Assembly: GCA_003483675.1 (NCBI GenBank)
Contig: DMYK01000582.1
Coordinates: 1,215-8,682 of the forward strand
Direction of reading: 5' to 3'
From: Microcoleaceae cyanobacterium UBA11344
GTDB taxonomy: Bacteria > Cyanobacteriota > Cyanobacteriia > Cyanobacteriales > Microcoleaceae
Length of the DNA stretch: 7,468 nt
In this document: positions 1-6,164 of the stretch, piece by piece
Layout: each line of letters begins with the position of its first letter
Position numbering within the stretch: position 1 is the first letter of the stretch
The notes under the pieces: generated by a model
What the model was told of the DNA's origin: nothing
The model's input: the letters and a program-made list of their open reading frames with translations, nothing else
Database searches by the model: none
Position numbers and translations under genes: made by a program

Positions 1-8
1 ATCAATTT

Positions 9-28
9 AGGCGTGTAGCTTCACCCCT
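9..28. repeat. Imperfect hairpin at the end of gatC
   Basis: AGGCGTG (9-15) faces CACCCCT (22-28) across a six-base loop, with one mismatched pair. It overlaps the gatC stop codon. There is no T tract after it on the minus strand, so it is at best a weak 3' structure. It sits at the window edge, so a larger repeat that continues outside cannot be excluded. Confidence 0.25.
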
Positions 29-308
29 ACATGATTTTAGGTACTTTGAAAAACTCCCCATCGCGATCGGGAGCTCCCTCCAAAATACTTTCTCCCTTAG
101 CAAAAGGTTGCAAATCGTCCGATCGCATCACATTACTAACATCGATCGCCCGCGTTGTCGGCTTTACCTTACTCGTATCCAGTTCACTCAACTGATCGAA
201 ATAATCCAAAATACCGTTAAGTTGACCAGTAAACTGCTCTTCTTCTTCAGGCGTTAATTCCAATCTCGCTAAATTTGCTACTTTCCGAACTTCTTCTTTG
301 TCAATCAT
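27..308 (-). CDS. gatC: Asp/Glu-tRNA amidotransferase subunit C (GatC)
   Basis: GatC is the small subunit of the GatCAB amidotransferase. In the cytoplasm this enzyme converts Glu-tRNA(Gln), and in some species Asp-tRNA(Asn), to the amidated form; GatC wraps around and stabilises the GatA subunit. The 93-residue product has the usual family length and shape: it opens with [18 protein letters not shown], then an acidic helix ([20 protein letters not shown], about 22-41), a [21 protein letters not shown] segment (44-64) and a C-terminal [10 protein letters not shown], the conserved F-x-V-P-K end. Start: the first Met fits the family N-terminus, but no Shine-Dalgarno sequence is visible, because heptamer repeats come within six bases of the ATG. 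It lies downstream of ycf3 on the same strand; the 176-base repeat-rich gap makes a tight operon unlikely. No gatA or gatB is in the window, which is common because gat genes are scattered in cyanobacteria. The identification is firm. Confidence 0.95.
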   Translation of the reverse strand: MIDKEEVRKVANLARLELTPEEEEQFTGQLNGILDYFDQLSELDTSKVKPTTRAIDVSNVMRSDDLQPFAKGESILEGAPDRDGEFFKVPKIM

Positions 309-314
309 AAAAAC

Positions 315-479
315 TGGGAATTGGGAATTGGGAATTGGGAATTGGGCCTAGGGAATTGGGCATAGGGCATAGGGCATAGGGCATAGGGCATAGGGCATTG
401 CGAATTGTTATTAGAAAAACTACTAACTATTAACTATTAACTATTACCCATGCCCAAGGCCTAATTCCCCAGGCCCAAT
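315..479. repeat. Heptamer tandem repeats (STRR type) upstream of gatC
   Basis: Three different 7-bp tandem repeats are strung together. TGGGAAT occurs four times at 315-342 plus a partial copy, CATAGGG five times at 361-395 plus a partial copy, and TAACTAT three times at 424-444. The flanks fold back on each other: 341-357 is complementary to 463-479 at 16 of 17 positions, and GGGCAT (358-363) matches ATGCCC (450-455). The block fills the gatC-ycf3 gap. Short tandemly repeated repetitive (STRR) heptamers are known from filamentous cyanobacteria. These exact units are read directly from the sequence. Confidence 0.9.
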
Positions 480-484
480 CATAG

Positions 485-1006
485 TTAAAAATACACATCA
501 ATCTGCGATCGACCTGTGGTTTTCAGCCAATTTTGCACCTCAATGTAATTGTTAGGCGCTAAGCGAATAGCCTCCTTCCAATAATCCGCAGCTTTATTAA
601 ACAGCCCTTCCGCCGCTTCCACATTCCCAGATTCCTTTTCCTTTTCCCCTTGATAGTGATAAATCACAGCAATATTATTCAGGGCTTGTGGCATTCTGGG
701 ATTAAGTTCGAGAGCTTGGCTGTAATACTCCAAAGCTTGATCGTGTTCGCCGTTGCTAGTATGGATCAGCGCCATATTGTACAAGACATAACTGCGATCG
801 TAAGGATCTTCTTCCAGCTTCAGCGCTTCCTCATAATTATCCATTGCTTCAGCGTATTCGCCATCTGCTTGAGCCGACATACCATCCCGATAATAAGCAA
901 AAGCTTCCTTCGCTTGCTTCTTCGCTGGCATAATCTTGAGGATGATATCAGCCATTACCGTGAAACTTTTGTCAATAAAGTTATCGTTGCGTTGAGTTCT
1001 TGGCAT
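485..1006 (-). CDS. ycf3: Photosystem I assembly protein Ycf3
   Basis: Ycf3 is a thylakoid-associated tetratricopeptide-repeat protein that acts as a chaperone for photosystem I assembly and contacts the PsaA and PsaD subunits. The 173-residue product has the standard length and the highly conserved start [20 protein letters not shown]. Three TPR-like helical pairs are visible, at about residues 35-68, 72-105 and 120-153. Each has the small/aromatic pattern, for example [21 protein letters not shown], and an A-L-x-L-x-P style ending ([16 protein letters not shown]). The conserved tail NWLKTTGR is present. Start: the ATG at 1004-1006 matches the family N-terminus exactly; the ribosome-binding site is poor. 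Nothing is truncated. It is divergent from the membrane protein gene at 1402, with a 395-base spacer carrying a perfect hairpin 21 bases from its start. In plastids this gene is ycf3 (paf1). The identification is very secure. Confidence 0.97.
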   Translation of the reverse strand: MPRTQRNDNFIDKSFTVMADIILKIMPAKKQAKEAFAYYRDGMSAQADGEYAEAMDNYEEALKLEEDPYDRSYVLYNMALIHTSNGEHDQALEYYSQALELNPRMPQALNNIAVIYHYQGEKEKESGNVEAAEGLFNKAADYWKEAIRLAPNNYIEVQNWLKTTGRSQIDVYF

Positions 1007-1026
1007 ATGTGATTCTTTGGGTTAGT

Positions 1027-1047
1027 GGCTAATCTCAAAAATTAGCC
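1027..1047. promoter_or_regulatory. Perfect hairpin in the ycf3 upstream region
   Basis: GGCTAAT (1027-1033) and ATTAGCC (1041-1047) form a perfect 7-bp stem with a 7-base loop, 21 bases before the ycf3 start. It could be an mRNA leader structure or the palindromic site of a DNA-binding protein; the sequence does not decide. It is not followed by a T tract in the minus-strand direction, so a terminator or attenuator is unlikely. Confidence 0.4.
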
Positions 1048-1359
1048 TGTAAAGTTTTCCTATTAAGAGTTGTGGCACTGTTTTGGTTTATATTTGCGCT
1101 GAGTACGCCCAAAAGACTTGTGAGACACAACTGCAAACCTGACAACACGGGCAAGTCCTATCTATTTTAGACAACTCTCGCAAAACTTGCAAAAAAACAT
1201 ATTTTTTTAAGCTATTTAAAGTTTTATTAAGTTGTCAAAGTTCAGCCAACACTCAAAAGCCGATCGGCTAACACTAGCAATATTTTGCCCAAAAGTCAAG
1301 GCCAGCTTCAAAAAAAGCAATAAACCTGCGCTTTAAAACCAGCTTGAATTCCCACAAAC

Positions 1360-1365
1360 TATAAT
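1360..1365 (+). promoter_or_regulatory. -10 box (TATAAT) for the 434-residue membrane protein gene
   Basis: An exact TATAAT lies 36 bases before the ATG at 1402. No -35 hexamer is found at normal spacing: TTTAAA (1332-1337) is too far and CTTGAA (1343-1348) too near. Transcription from here would give a leader of about 30 bases containing a weak GAGAAAG purine stretch before the start codon. Confidence 0.45.
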
Positions 1366-1401
1366 AAAAAAATATAAGTAATTTTCACAACAGAGAAAGA
1401 C

Positions 1402-2706
1402 ATGGCTCCAAATCCCAAGGTTATGCAAGCCGTCAAAGAACTTGGCTACCGCGTTACGGTTGGAGACGTGGCGGCAAAAGCTGGACTAGATGTCAATTTT
1501 GCCCAGCGAGAACTGTTAACCCTCGCCTCCGAAGCAGGTGGCCACCTACAAGTAGCAGAATCCGGCGACATTGCTTACCTATTTCCCAACAACTTTCCAG
1601 ATATTTTGCGGAACAAATTCTGGCGATTGCAGTTGCAGGAATGGTGGCAAAAAATCTGGCGTATCCTATTTTACCTGATTCGGATATCTTTTGGCATAGT
1701 TTTAGTAGCCTCCCTGCTATTAATATTTGTGGCGATCGCGATTTTACTCTCTAGCGGTAGCGACAACAATAATGGCGGCGGCGGCTCTGGGGGCGACAAG
1801 GGTGGCGGCTTTTTCTTCTTTCCCTATTTCTGGAACGACTTAATCTGGCTATTTTACTGGAACCACGACGAACCTTCCTACCAAAGGCGATCGCGATTAA
1901 CAGGCCAAAAACCCGAAATGAACTTTCTGGAAGCAGTGTTCTCATTTCTATTTGGAGACGGCAATCCCAATTACAATTTAGAAGAGCGTAAGTGGAGCAA
2001 CATTGCCGCCGCTATTCGGAACAACAAAGGTGCGATCGCCGCCGAACAAATCGCCCCCTATCTCGACCAACTCGGACAGGGATACGCCTTAGAATACGAA
2101 GAATATATGTTACCAGCCCTCGCCCGTTTTGATGGCCGTCCCGAAGTCAGTCCCGAAGGGCAAATAGTCTACCACTTCCCGCAATTGCAAACCACAGCCA
2201 CCGAGAGAAATGCTGAACCAGTAGCAGCTTATTTGCGAGAAATGCTCTGGCGTTTCAGCCAAGCCGGTTCAGGACAAATCATGCTCGCAGCAGGCTTGGG
2301 AGCCGTCAATTTGGTAGGTGCATTAGTTTTGGGCAATTTATTAGCTAAAAGTGCGATCGGCGGTGGATTTATTGGTTTAGTCAGCGGTATTTATCCACTG
2401 CTGCTGCTCTATGGCGTGGGATTTTTAACAATTCCCCTAATTCGCTACTTCTGGATTCAGTGGAAAAATAGCAGCATCGAAGCCCGCAATCAAGAGCGAC
2501 AGAAGCGAGCAATCTTATTAAACGAACCCGATGCTAATTTGCTCCAAAAACTTGCCTATGCTCGCGAGTTTGCAGGAGAAAATGTTTTGAGTGGAGAAGA
2601 TTTAGCTTATACCACAGAAACAGAATTAACTGAACAAGAATTAGAACAGTCAGCTAAAATAGATGCCGAATGGCAAAAGCGGATTGGGCGATCGGACAAT
2701 TTGTAA
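1402..2706 (+). CDS. Conserved membrane protein with two winged-helix-like units
   Basis: The product has 434 residues. Residues 6-62 look like a small winged helix: VMQAVKELGYRVTVGDVAAK, a second helix with QRELLTLASEAGG, and a beta hairpin GDIAYLFP. A first membrane segment spans about 88-117. A glycine-rich linker (125-136) leads into an aromatic stretch with FFFFPYFWND. Residues 199-262 repeat the winged-helix pattern and end in EGQIVYHFPQL. Two further hydrophobic segments lie at about 291-315 and 319-348, followed by a charged C-terminal tail (355-434). Cyanobacteria and plant chloroplasts share proteins of this general look; I recall a plastid homologue loosely labelled as an iron-sulfur cluster biosynthesis family protein (At5g03900). 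I could not check this and see no cluster-binding cysteines: the product contains no Cys. Function unknown. The start has an exact TATAAT upstream and a fitting N-terminus. Three HIP1 sites inside suggest a long-resident gene. Confidence 0.85.
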   Translation: MAPNPKVMQAVKELGYRVTVGDVAAKAGLDVNFAQRELLTLASEAGGHLQVAESGDIAYLFPNNFPDILRNKFWRLQLQEWWQKIWRILFYLIRISFGIVLVASLLLIFVAIAILLSSGSDNNNGGGGSGGDKGGGFFFFPYFWNDLIWLFYWNHDEPSYQRRSRLTGQKPEMNFLEAVFSFLFGDGNPNYNLEERKWSNIAAAIRNNKGAIAAEQIAPYLDQLGQGYALEYEEYMLPALARFDGRPEVSPEGQIVYHFPQLQTTATERNAEPVAAYLREMLWRFSQAGSGQIMLAAGLGAVNLVGALVLGNLLAKSAIGGGFIGLVSGIYPLLLLYGVGFLTIPLIRYFWIQWKNSSIEARNQERQKRAILLNEPDANLLQKLAYAREFAGENVLSGEDLAYTTETELTEQELEQSAKIDAEWQKRIGRSDNL

Positions 2707-2733
2707 TATATCAGGCAAGGTCGGACAAAGCAA

Positions 2734-2834
2734 TGCCGTTTCCCTACCCCAAAATCGTAGCACTCGAAGAGGGCGGAACGCCATCGCCCTCCCTCGGATG
2801 TAACCATCCCCCGATTAATTGTAGGGAAACGGCA
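2734..2834. repeat. 101-bp element bounded by 14-bp perfect inverted repeats
   Basis: TGCCGTTTCCCTAC (2734-2747) is perfectly complementary to GTAGGGAAACGGCA (2821-2834). Nested inside are GAGGGCG/CGCCCTC (2769-2775 with 2785-2791, 9-base loop) and GGATG-TAAC-CATCC. No target-site duplication is visible at the ends. It lies between two converging genes, so it may act as a shared 3' structure, but it has no T tract. A non-autonomous dispersed repeat is the more likely reading. Confidence 0.65.
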
Positions 2835-2894
2835 CGTGCAGTTTCCTGACTGTGGGTAAGATCAATTCCGATGCTTCGCTTTGTTTATGTAGTC

Positions 2895-2908
2895 GCGGTT
2901 TCAACCGC
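2895..2908. repeat. Short palindromic hairpin downstream of the DUF4177-like gene
   Basis: GCGGTT (2895-2900) pairs with AACCGC (2903-2908) around a tiny TC loop, 25 bases past the stop of the minus-strand gene. The surrounding GTCGCGGTTTCAACCGCCGG resembles short dispersed palindromes that I recall as common in Oscillatoria-type genomes. No T tract follows on the minus strand, so a classic terminator is not supported. Confidence 0.4.
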
Positions 2909-2932
2909 CGGAGACTTTTAAAACTACAAATA

Positions 2933-3199
2933 TCATTTTTTGGGGGAGTCAGAATCTGGTGTTTTTCTAGTTCTTTTAACAATCTTAGGACGTTTAAAAA
3001 TCAAAGAATTTTGGTCGTACTTCGAGTCATGGCGGAGAGCCACAAGTTCCCACCCCTCCTCCCCCAATTCATTGACAAATAGATGCAGCACTCCTTGTTT
3101 CCAATCTCGTTGTTCTTCACCGTTGACATATAAACTAATCAGCTTGTTTCCAAAAGGATACATATTCGCATCCACCAATAAATACTCCCACTTTTGCAT
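2933..3199 (-). CDS. Small DUF4177-like protein
   Basis: An 88-residue soluble protein with no signal peptide or membrane segment. It opens with MQKWEYLLVD, has NELGEEGWELVALRHD at about 43-58 and ends in a strand with LIFKRP (66-71) plus a basic, probably disordered tail (72-88). This W-E-Y start, E-L-G-x-E-G-W-E-L-V centre and F-K-R-P end match the DUF4177 pattern, a short beta-rich family of unknown function. The start is supported by a TAAGGA ribosome-binding site (minus strand, 3205-3210) five bases away. It is downstream of the SpoIID-type gene on the same strand, but 254 bases of tandem repeat lie between, so co-transcription is uncertain. It converges on the membrane protein gene. A real gene; its role cannot be read from the sequence. 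Confidence 0.85.
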   Translation of the reverse strand: MQKWEYLLVDANMYPFGNKLISLYVNGEEQRDWKQGVLHLFVNELGEEGWELVALRHDSKYDQNSLIFKRPKIVKRTRKTPDSDSPKK

Positions 3200-3214
3200 A
3201 GCAATCCTTAATTT

Positions 3215-3427
3215 AGTCAGTAGTTAGTAGTCATTAGTCATTAGTTATTTTTGAGTGGTTAGTTGTGAGTTTTTATTGGTTATTTTGGGGTTTTTAGTTG
3301 TGAGTTTTTATTGGTTATTTTGGGGTTTTTAGTTGTGAGTTATAATTCCCAATCACCAATTCCCAATCACCAATTCCCAATCACCAAGGCCCAATAACCA
3401 AGGCCCAATAACCAAGGCCCAATAACA
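3215..3427. repeat. Composite heptamer-based tandem repeat block
   Basis: Almost the whole gap is periodic in multiples of seven. At 3215-3249 five related heptamers run head to tail (AGTCAGT, AGTTAGT, AGTCATT twice, AGTTATT). At 3261-3330 a 35-bp unit (5 x 7) occurs twice exactly, with 11 bases of a third copy. At 3344-3385 the 14-bp unit AATTCCCAATCACC occurs three times, and at 3386-3427 a sister unit AAGGCCCAATAACC occurs three times (last base differs in the final copy). The block ends four bases from the ribosome-binding site of the 88-residue gene. Confidence 0.92.
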
Positions 3428-3453
3428 AATAACAACTCACCAATTCGTAGCAA

Positions 3454-4629
3454 TTACTGAACTGCAATTCTAGCCAAAGAAGCGCCCCGGTAATAGTGCA
3501 GCAAAATCTGCTGGTAGCCATATCCCTGCCTTGCCAAATTGTACGCCCCCCACTGACTCATGCCCACAGCGTGACCGAAACCTTTACCAGCAACTTGAAA
3601 ACCCGTAGGAGGTTTCCCGCCATTCCTCGCACTAAAAATCCCCCCGTACTGAGGAATCACGGTAAAGCGGGTGCTCCTCAAATTTAGAACTCGACGCAGA
3701 TCCGCGCCACTCATTACCCTAGAACCGCCATCTCCAACTACTTTCATAGTTAAGATGCTCCCGTAAGCAGTAGTCCGTTCTGGCTTCATCGAGATCACGT
3801 TTCCGACGCCAGAAATTTTGTTGCTCATTTGATCCCGTGTAAAATTTTCTTTCCATTGATAAACCGGCGCGCTTTGATCGAAGTCTGGAACAGCCCGCAG
3901 GTAAGGTAGCGGTTCCGTCCAAACATCCTCAACATTCTCAGTATGTCCGCCTGAAGCAGAGTGGAAAACCGCTAAAATAATTTGACTGTTGTAGATCAGA
4001 ACTTGACCGACTGTGGCATCCACTGCGGAATAAGTACCGGAAGATTCTGTTTGCAATCCTTTGTAAACCTGGGAAGATTGGGTATTGTCTACATCATAAA
4101 TATCGGTTTCGCTTTTGAGGCGCTGGTGGAGAGCGTAGGAACGGGCGGCGACTGCTTGGGCTTTCAAAGCCTCTTGAGGCCAATTGCCACTCATTTCGGC
4201 ACCGAGAACGCTGTAGAGGTACTGTTCGATATCGACGTAGTTGACTGCTGTCAACCCTGATTTTTGGGGAAGTATCAGCGTGCGGCCTCGATACCATCGA
4301 TCGCCAATCCAAACATAACCGTTCCCGATCGGCTCGATCCAAATTTGATTGGCCGCCCAGGAGCCGATCGCGACTTTTCCCGATCGAAATTGGGCAGACT
4401 GGGCGCTGTTTGCGGTTAGTTCGCCCAAATTACGGCCACTACCATCGCGGATTGCAGCTTTAGTAGAGCTGCCAACTTTTACCTGCTCAGCCCCTTCTTG
4501 GACTGCAACTCGCAAGATCAGCGCCGCCTGTGCTGGGGCCACCATTACCAGCCAAAACACCAGCGAAATCCCAAAATAGCGTTTTCCCAAGGTAGAAAGA
4601 AGGGAAGCAAAGAACACTCCAGGCTGCAT
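3454..4629 (-). CDS. Exported SpoIID/LytB-domain protein
   Basis: A 391-residue protein related to SpoIID, the Bacillus sporulation lytic transglycosylase that trims stem-less peptidoglycan, and to LytB amidase enhancers. Non-sporulating cyanobacteria carry such proteins, presumably for cell-wall remodelling. A signal peptide is visible: positive K16/R17, hydrophobic core 19-31, likely cleavage after AQA (33-35). The SpoIID domain starts near 127 with YVDIEQYLYSVLGAEM; E145 lines up with the catalytic glutamate of SpoIID, followed by NWPQEALKAQAVAARSYAL (149-167). HSASGGHTENVEDVW (223-237) matches the family loop that carries the metal-ligand histidine in clostridial SpoIID. The signature GKGFGHAVGMSQWGA is at 348-362 and HYYRGASL at 378-385. 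The start has an AGGAGG site 11 bases upstream. It is divergent from rnz. Family confident; the substrate is inferred. Confidence 0.92.
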   Translation of the reverse strand: MQPGVFFASLLSTLGKRYFGISLVFWLVMVAPAQAALILRVAVQEGAEQVKVGSSTKAAIRDGSGRNLGELTANSAQSAQFRSGKVAIGSWAANQIWIEPIGNGYVWIGDRWYRGRTLILPQKSGLTAVNYVDIEQYLYSVLGAEMSGNWPQEALKAQAVAARSYALHQRLKSETDIYDVDNTQSSQVYKGLQTESSGTYSAVDATVGQVLIYNSQIILAVFHSASGGHTENVEDVWTEPLPYLRAVPDFDQSAPVYQWKENFTRDQMSNKISGVGNVISMKPERTTAYGSILTMKVVGDGGSRVMSGADLRRVLNLRSTRFTVIPQYGGIFSARNGGKPPTGFQVAGKGFGHAVGMSQWGAYNLARQGYGYQQILLHYYRGASLARIAVQ

Positions 4630-4640
4630 TTGATAAATTT

Positions 4641-4646
4641 CCTCCT
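4641..4646 (-). promoter_or_regulatory. Full Shine-Dalgarno site for the SpoIID-type gene
   Basis: CCTCCT on the plus strand reads AGGAGG on the minus strand, 11 bases before the ATG at 4627-4629. It is the strongest ribosome-binding site in the window and fixes this start. The spacing is slightly long. Confidence 0.7.
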
Positions 4647-4828
4647 GTGCTGTACAAGTTTTAAAATTTTAAAGGAGAAGGGTAGAAAGAAAACGTTAGA
4701 ATTGAGTTAAGCAGCGAGCAGATGCTTGCAGGGACGGTGATTGCTCTCGATTCCTGTCTGTGACTATTTCCGGGAAGGTCGATCGGCCTCTCTCTGGATA
4801 TATTTAACATATTTTTAACAGTTTAATT

Positions 4829-4834
4829 GAGGTG
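4829..4834 (+). promoter_or_regulatory. Ribosome-binding site that sets the TTG start of rnz
   Basis: GAGGTG lies nine bases before the TTG at 4844. An in-frame TGA at 4838-4840 stops any upstream extension, so the TTG is the only start that preserves the family N-terminus. Confidence 0.7.
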
Positions 4835-4843
4835 ACTTGAGTC

Positions 4844-5782
4844 TTGCAGATTACATTTCTCGGAACTAGCTCAGGCGTACCCACGCGATCGCGCAACGTT
4901 TCCAGCATCGCCCTCCGCTTGCCCCAGCGAGCCGAACTCTGGCTATTTGACTGCGGCGAAGGCACCCAGCACCAATTCCTCCGTAGCGAGCTCAAAGTCA
5001 GCCAACTAAGCCGCATTTTCATCACTCACCTCCACGGCGACCACATTTTCGGCTTAATGGGTTTGCTAGCTAGCTGCGGTTTAGCCGGCAATGTCAAGCG
5101 CATTGATATTTACGGGCCTCCGGGACTTGAAGAATATTTGCAAGCGGGTGTTCGCTATTCCCAAACGCATTTTTCATACCCAGTTAAAGTTCACAAAAGT
5201 CATCCGGGAGTCATCTATGAAGATGACGAATATATTGTGAGTTGCGCTCCTTTAAAGCATCGAGTTACTGCTTTTGGCTATCGCATAACCGAGAAAGACC
5301 GTCCGGGACATTTTGATGTCGAGAAAGCGCAGGCTGTCGGTATTCCGTGGGGGCCACTTTACGGTCAATTAAAACAAGGAAAGACGGTCAAGTTATCGGA
5401 TGGGCGGGAGTTTAAAGGTACTGATTTTTGCGGCCCGGATCAAGTCGGGCGGAAGTTTGTTTACTGTACTGACACGGTTTTTTGTGACGAGGCGGTGGAA
5501 TTGGCGAAGAATGCTGATTTGTTGGTGCATGAAGCTACTTTTGCTCATCAAGATGCTCAAATGGCCTTCGATAGACTGCATTCAACTTCGACAATGGCGG
5601 CTCAAGTTGCTTTGATTGCTGGGGCGAAACAGTTAATTATGACGCATTTTAGCCCGCGTTATGCTCCGGGAAATGCGATCGGATTGGATGATTTGCTGAA
5701 GGAAGCGCAGGCTATTTTTCCGAATACGAAAATGGCCTATGACTTTTTGACTTACGAAGTGCCCAGGCCTGTTGAAAAGTAG
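4844..5782 (+). CDS. rnz: Ribonuclease Z (tRNA 3' endonuclease)
   Basis: RNase Z is a zinc-dependent metallo-beta-lactamase-fold nuclease that cuts precursor tRNAs just after the discriminator base, so that CCA can be added. The product has 312 residues, a normal length for the short bacterial form. The N-terminus ([20 protein letters not shown]) is typical. Metal ligands are all present: HLHGDH (H62, H64, D66, H67), H139 in LKHR, D210 in YCTDT and H268 in THFS; the HEAT motif is at 229-232. The flexible arm that grips the tRNA elbow is recognisable at about 153-182 ([20 protein letters not shown] onward). Translation starts at TTG, supported by a GAGGTG site and by an in-frame stop two codons upstream. 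It is divergent from the SpoIID-type gene across 214 bases. A HIP1 site lies inside. The identification is firm. Confidence 0.97.
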   Translation: MQITFLGTSSGVPTRSRNVSSIALRLPQRAELWLFDCGEGTQHQFLRSELKVSQLSRIFITHLHGDHIFGLMGLLASCGLAGNVKRIDIYGPPGLEEYLQAGVRYSQTHFSYPVKVHKSHPGVIYEDDEYIVSCAPLKHRVTAFGYRITEKDRPGHFDVEKAQAVGIPWGPLYGQLKQGKTVKLSDGREFKGTDFCGPDQVGRKFVYCTDTVFCDEAVELAKNADLLVHEATFAHQDAQMAFDRLHSTSTMAAQVALIAGAKQLIMTHFSPRYAPGNAIGLDDLLKEAQAIFPNTKMAYDFLTYEVPRPVEK

Positions 5783-5817
5783 GGTTATATCAATTCCCGT
5801 AATACCAGAATGATCTA

Positions 5818-5886
5818 GTCATTGTTCCCTGAGCGTAGTCGAAGGGTCGGAGGGTCGAAGTGGACATTTCGACTACGCTCAATGAC
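5818..5886. repeat. 69-bp inverted-repeat element
   Basis: GAGCGTAGTCGAA (5831-5843) is perfectly complementary to TTCGACTACGCTC (5868-5880). Outside it, GTCATT (5818-5823) pairs with AATGAC (5881-5886), with seven extra bases bulged in the left arm (5824-5830). The loop holds direct repeats of GGGTCG. The GTCATT...GAGC arm ends resemble those of the element at 7041-7146. Sequences with this GAGCGTAGTCGAA core are, to my recollection, frequent intergenic repeats in cyanobacteria and other phyla. It separates the housekeeping half from the accessory genes. Confidence 0.7.
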
Positions 5887-5945
5887 CAAAGAGCCTTGGC
5901 GGTTGCTATAGTTGTAAAATCGAAAAACGAATTCAATGGCGTTTT

Positions 5946-6164
5946 ATGTCAAATCTTGAATTATTAGCCCAACTTCAGCAATTGTCCCGTGCTGAAAAGT
6001 TTCAAATGATGCTGTTTTTAATAGCAGAATTGGCGAAAGAAGAAGGAATTGTAATGGGTAATGAGTCTGCTGAAATTATATATTCAGTGCATACTTCTAA
6101 TAGTGCAGCAGAGCAATTGACGCAGTTACTAGAAATAGAGCAGAAACAAACTCAAAATGTTTAA
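5946..6164 (+). CDS. Small helical partner of the retropepsin-like protease
   Basis: A 72-residue soluble protein. Residues 3-32 form a likely helical unit with LSRAEKFQMMLFLIAELAKEE. The centre (33-52) contains a short IIYSVHTSNSAAEQ stretch, and 54-66 form a second helix, AAEQLTQLLEIEQ. I recall the pattern L-S-R-x-x-K-x-x-x-x-x-F-L-x-x-E-L-A, then a Y-x-V/I segment and A-A-x-x-L-x-x-L-L-E, from short cyanobacterial proteins encoded just before retropepsin-like genes; this was not checked by search. It overlaps the next gene by 8 bases (6157-6164), so the two are almost certainly translated from one message. No Shine-Dalgarno sequence is seen. It carries no enzyme motif. It could be an adaptor, inhibitor or antitoxin-like partner; the arrangement alone cannot say. 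The gene is probably real, its function unknown. Confidence 0.75.
   Translation: MSNLELLAQLQQLSRAEKFQMMLFLIAELAKEEGIVMGNESAEIIYSVHTSNSAAEQLTQLLEIEQKQTQNV

Larger units (their letters stand above)
1007..1401. other. Divergent intergenic region between ycf3 and the membrane protein gene
   Basis: No coding sequence of convincing length was found on either strand in this 395-base stretch. It must hold the promoters of both flanking genes. On the minus strand a TATAAA-like box (1087-1092) could be a -10 for ycf3, but no good -35 is seen. On the plus strand an exact TATAAT lies at 1360-1365. It also holds the hairpin at 1027-1047 and A/T-rich runs around 1190-1225. No RNA gene was recognised. Confidence 0.6.

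Noticed and set aside
650..1012. Plus-strand frame of 120 codons opposite ycf3
   Set aside because: It is the antisense shadow of the strongly conserved ycf3 coding sequence.
2940..3227. Plus-strand frame of 95 codons opposite the DUF4177-like gene
   Set aside because: The minus-strand frame has a good ribosome-binding site and the WEY...EGWELV...FKRP pattern; the plus frame runs into tandem repeats.
3215..3427. Possible CRISPR array
   Set aside because: Units are contiguous with no unique spacers between them, and no cas gene is nearby; this is a tandem repeat.
3982..4260. Plus-strand frame of 92 codons within the SpoIID-type gene
   Set aside because: Antisense to a gene with signal peptide and clear family motifs; the translation has no domain signature.
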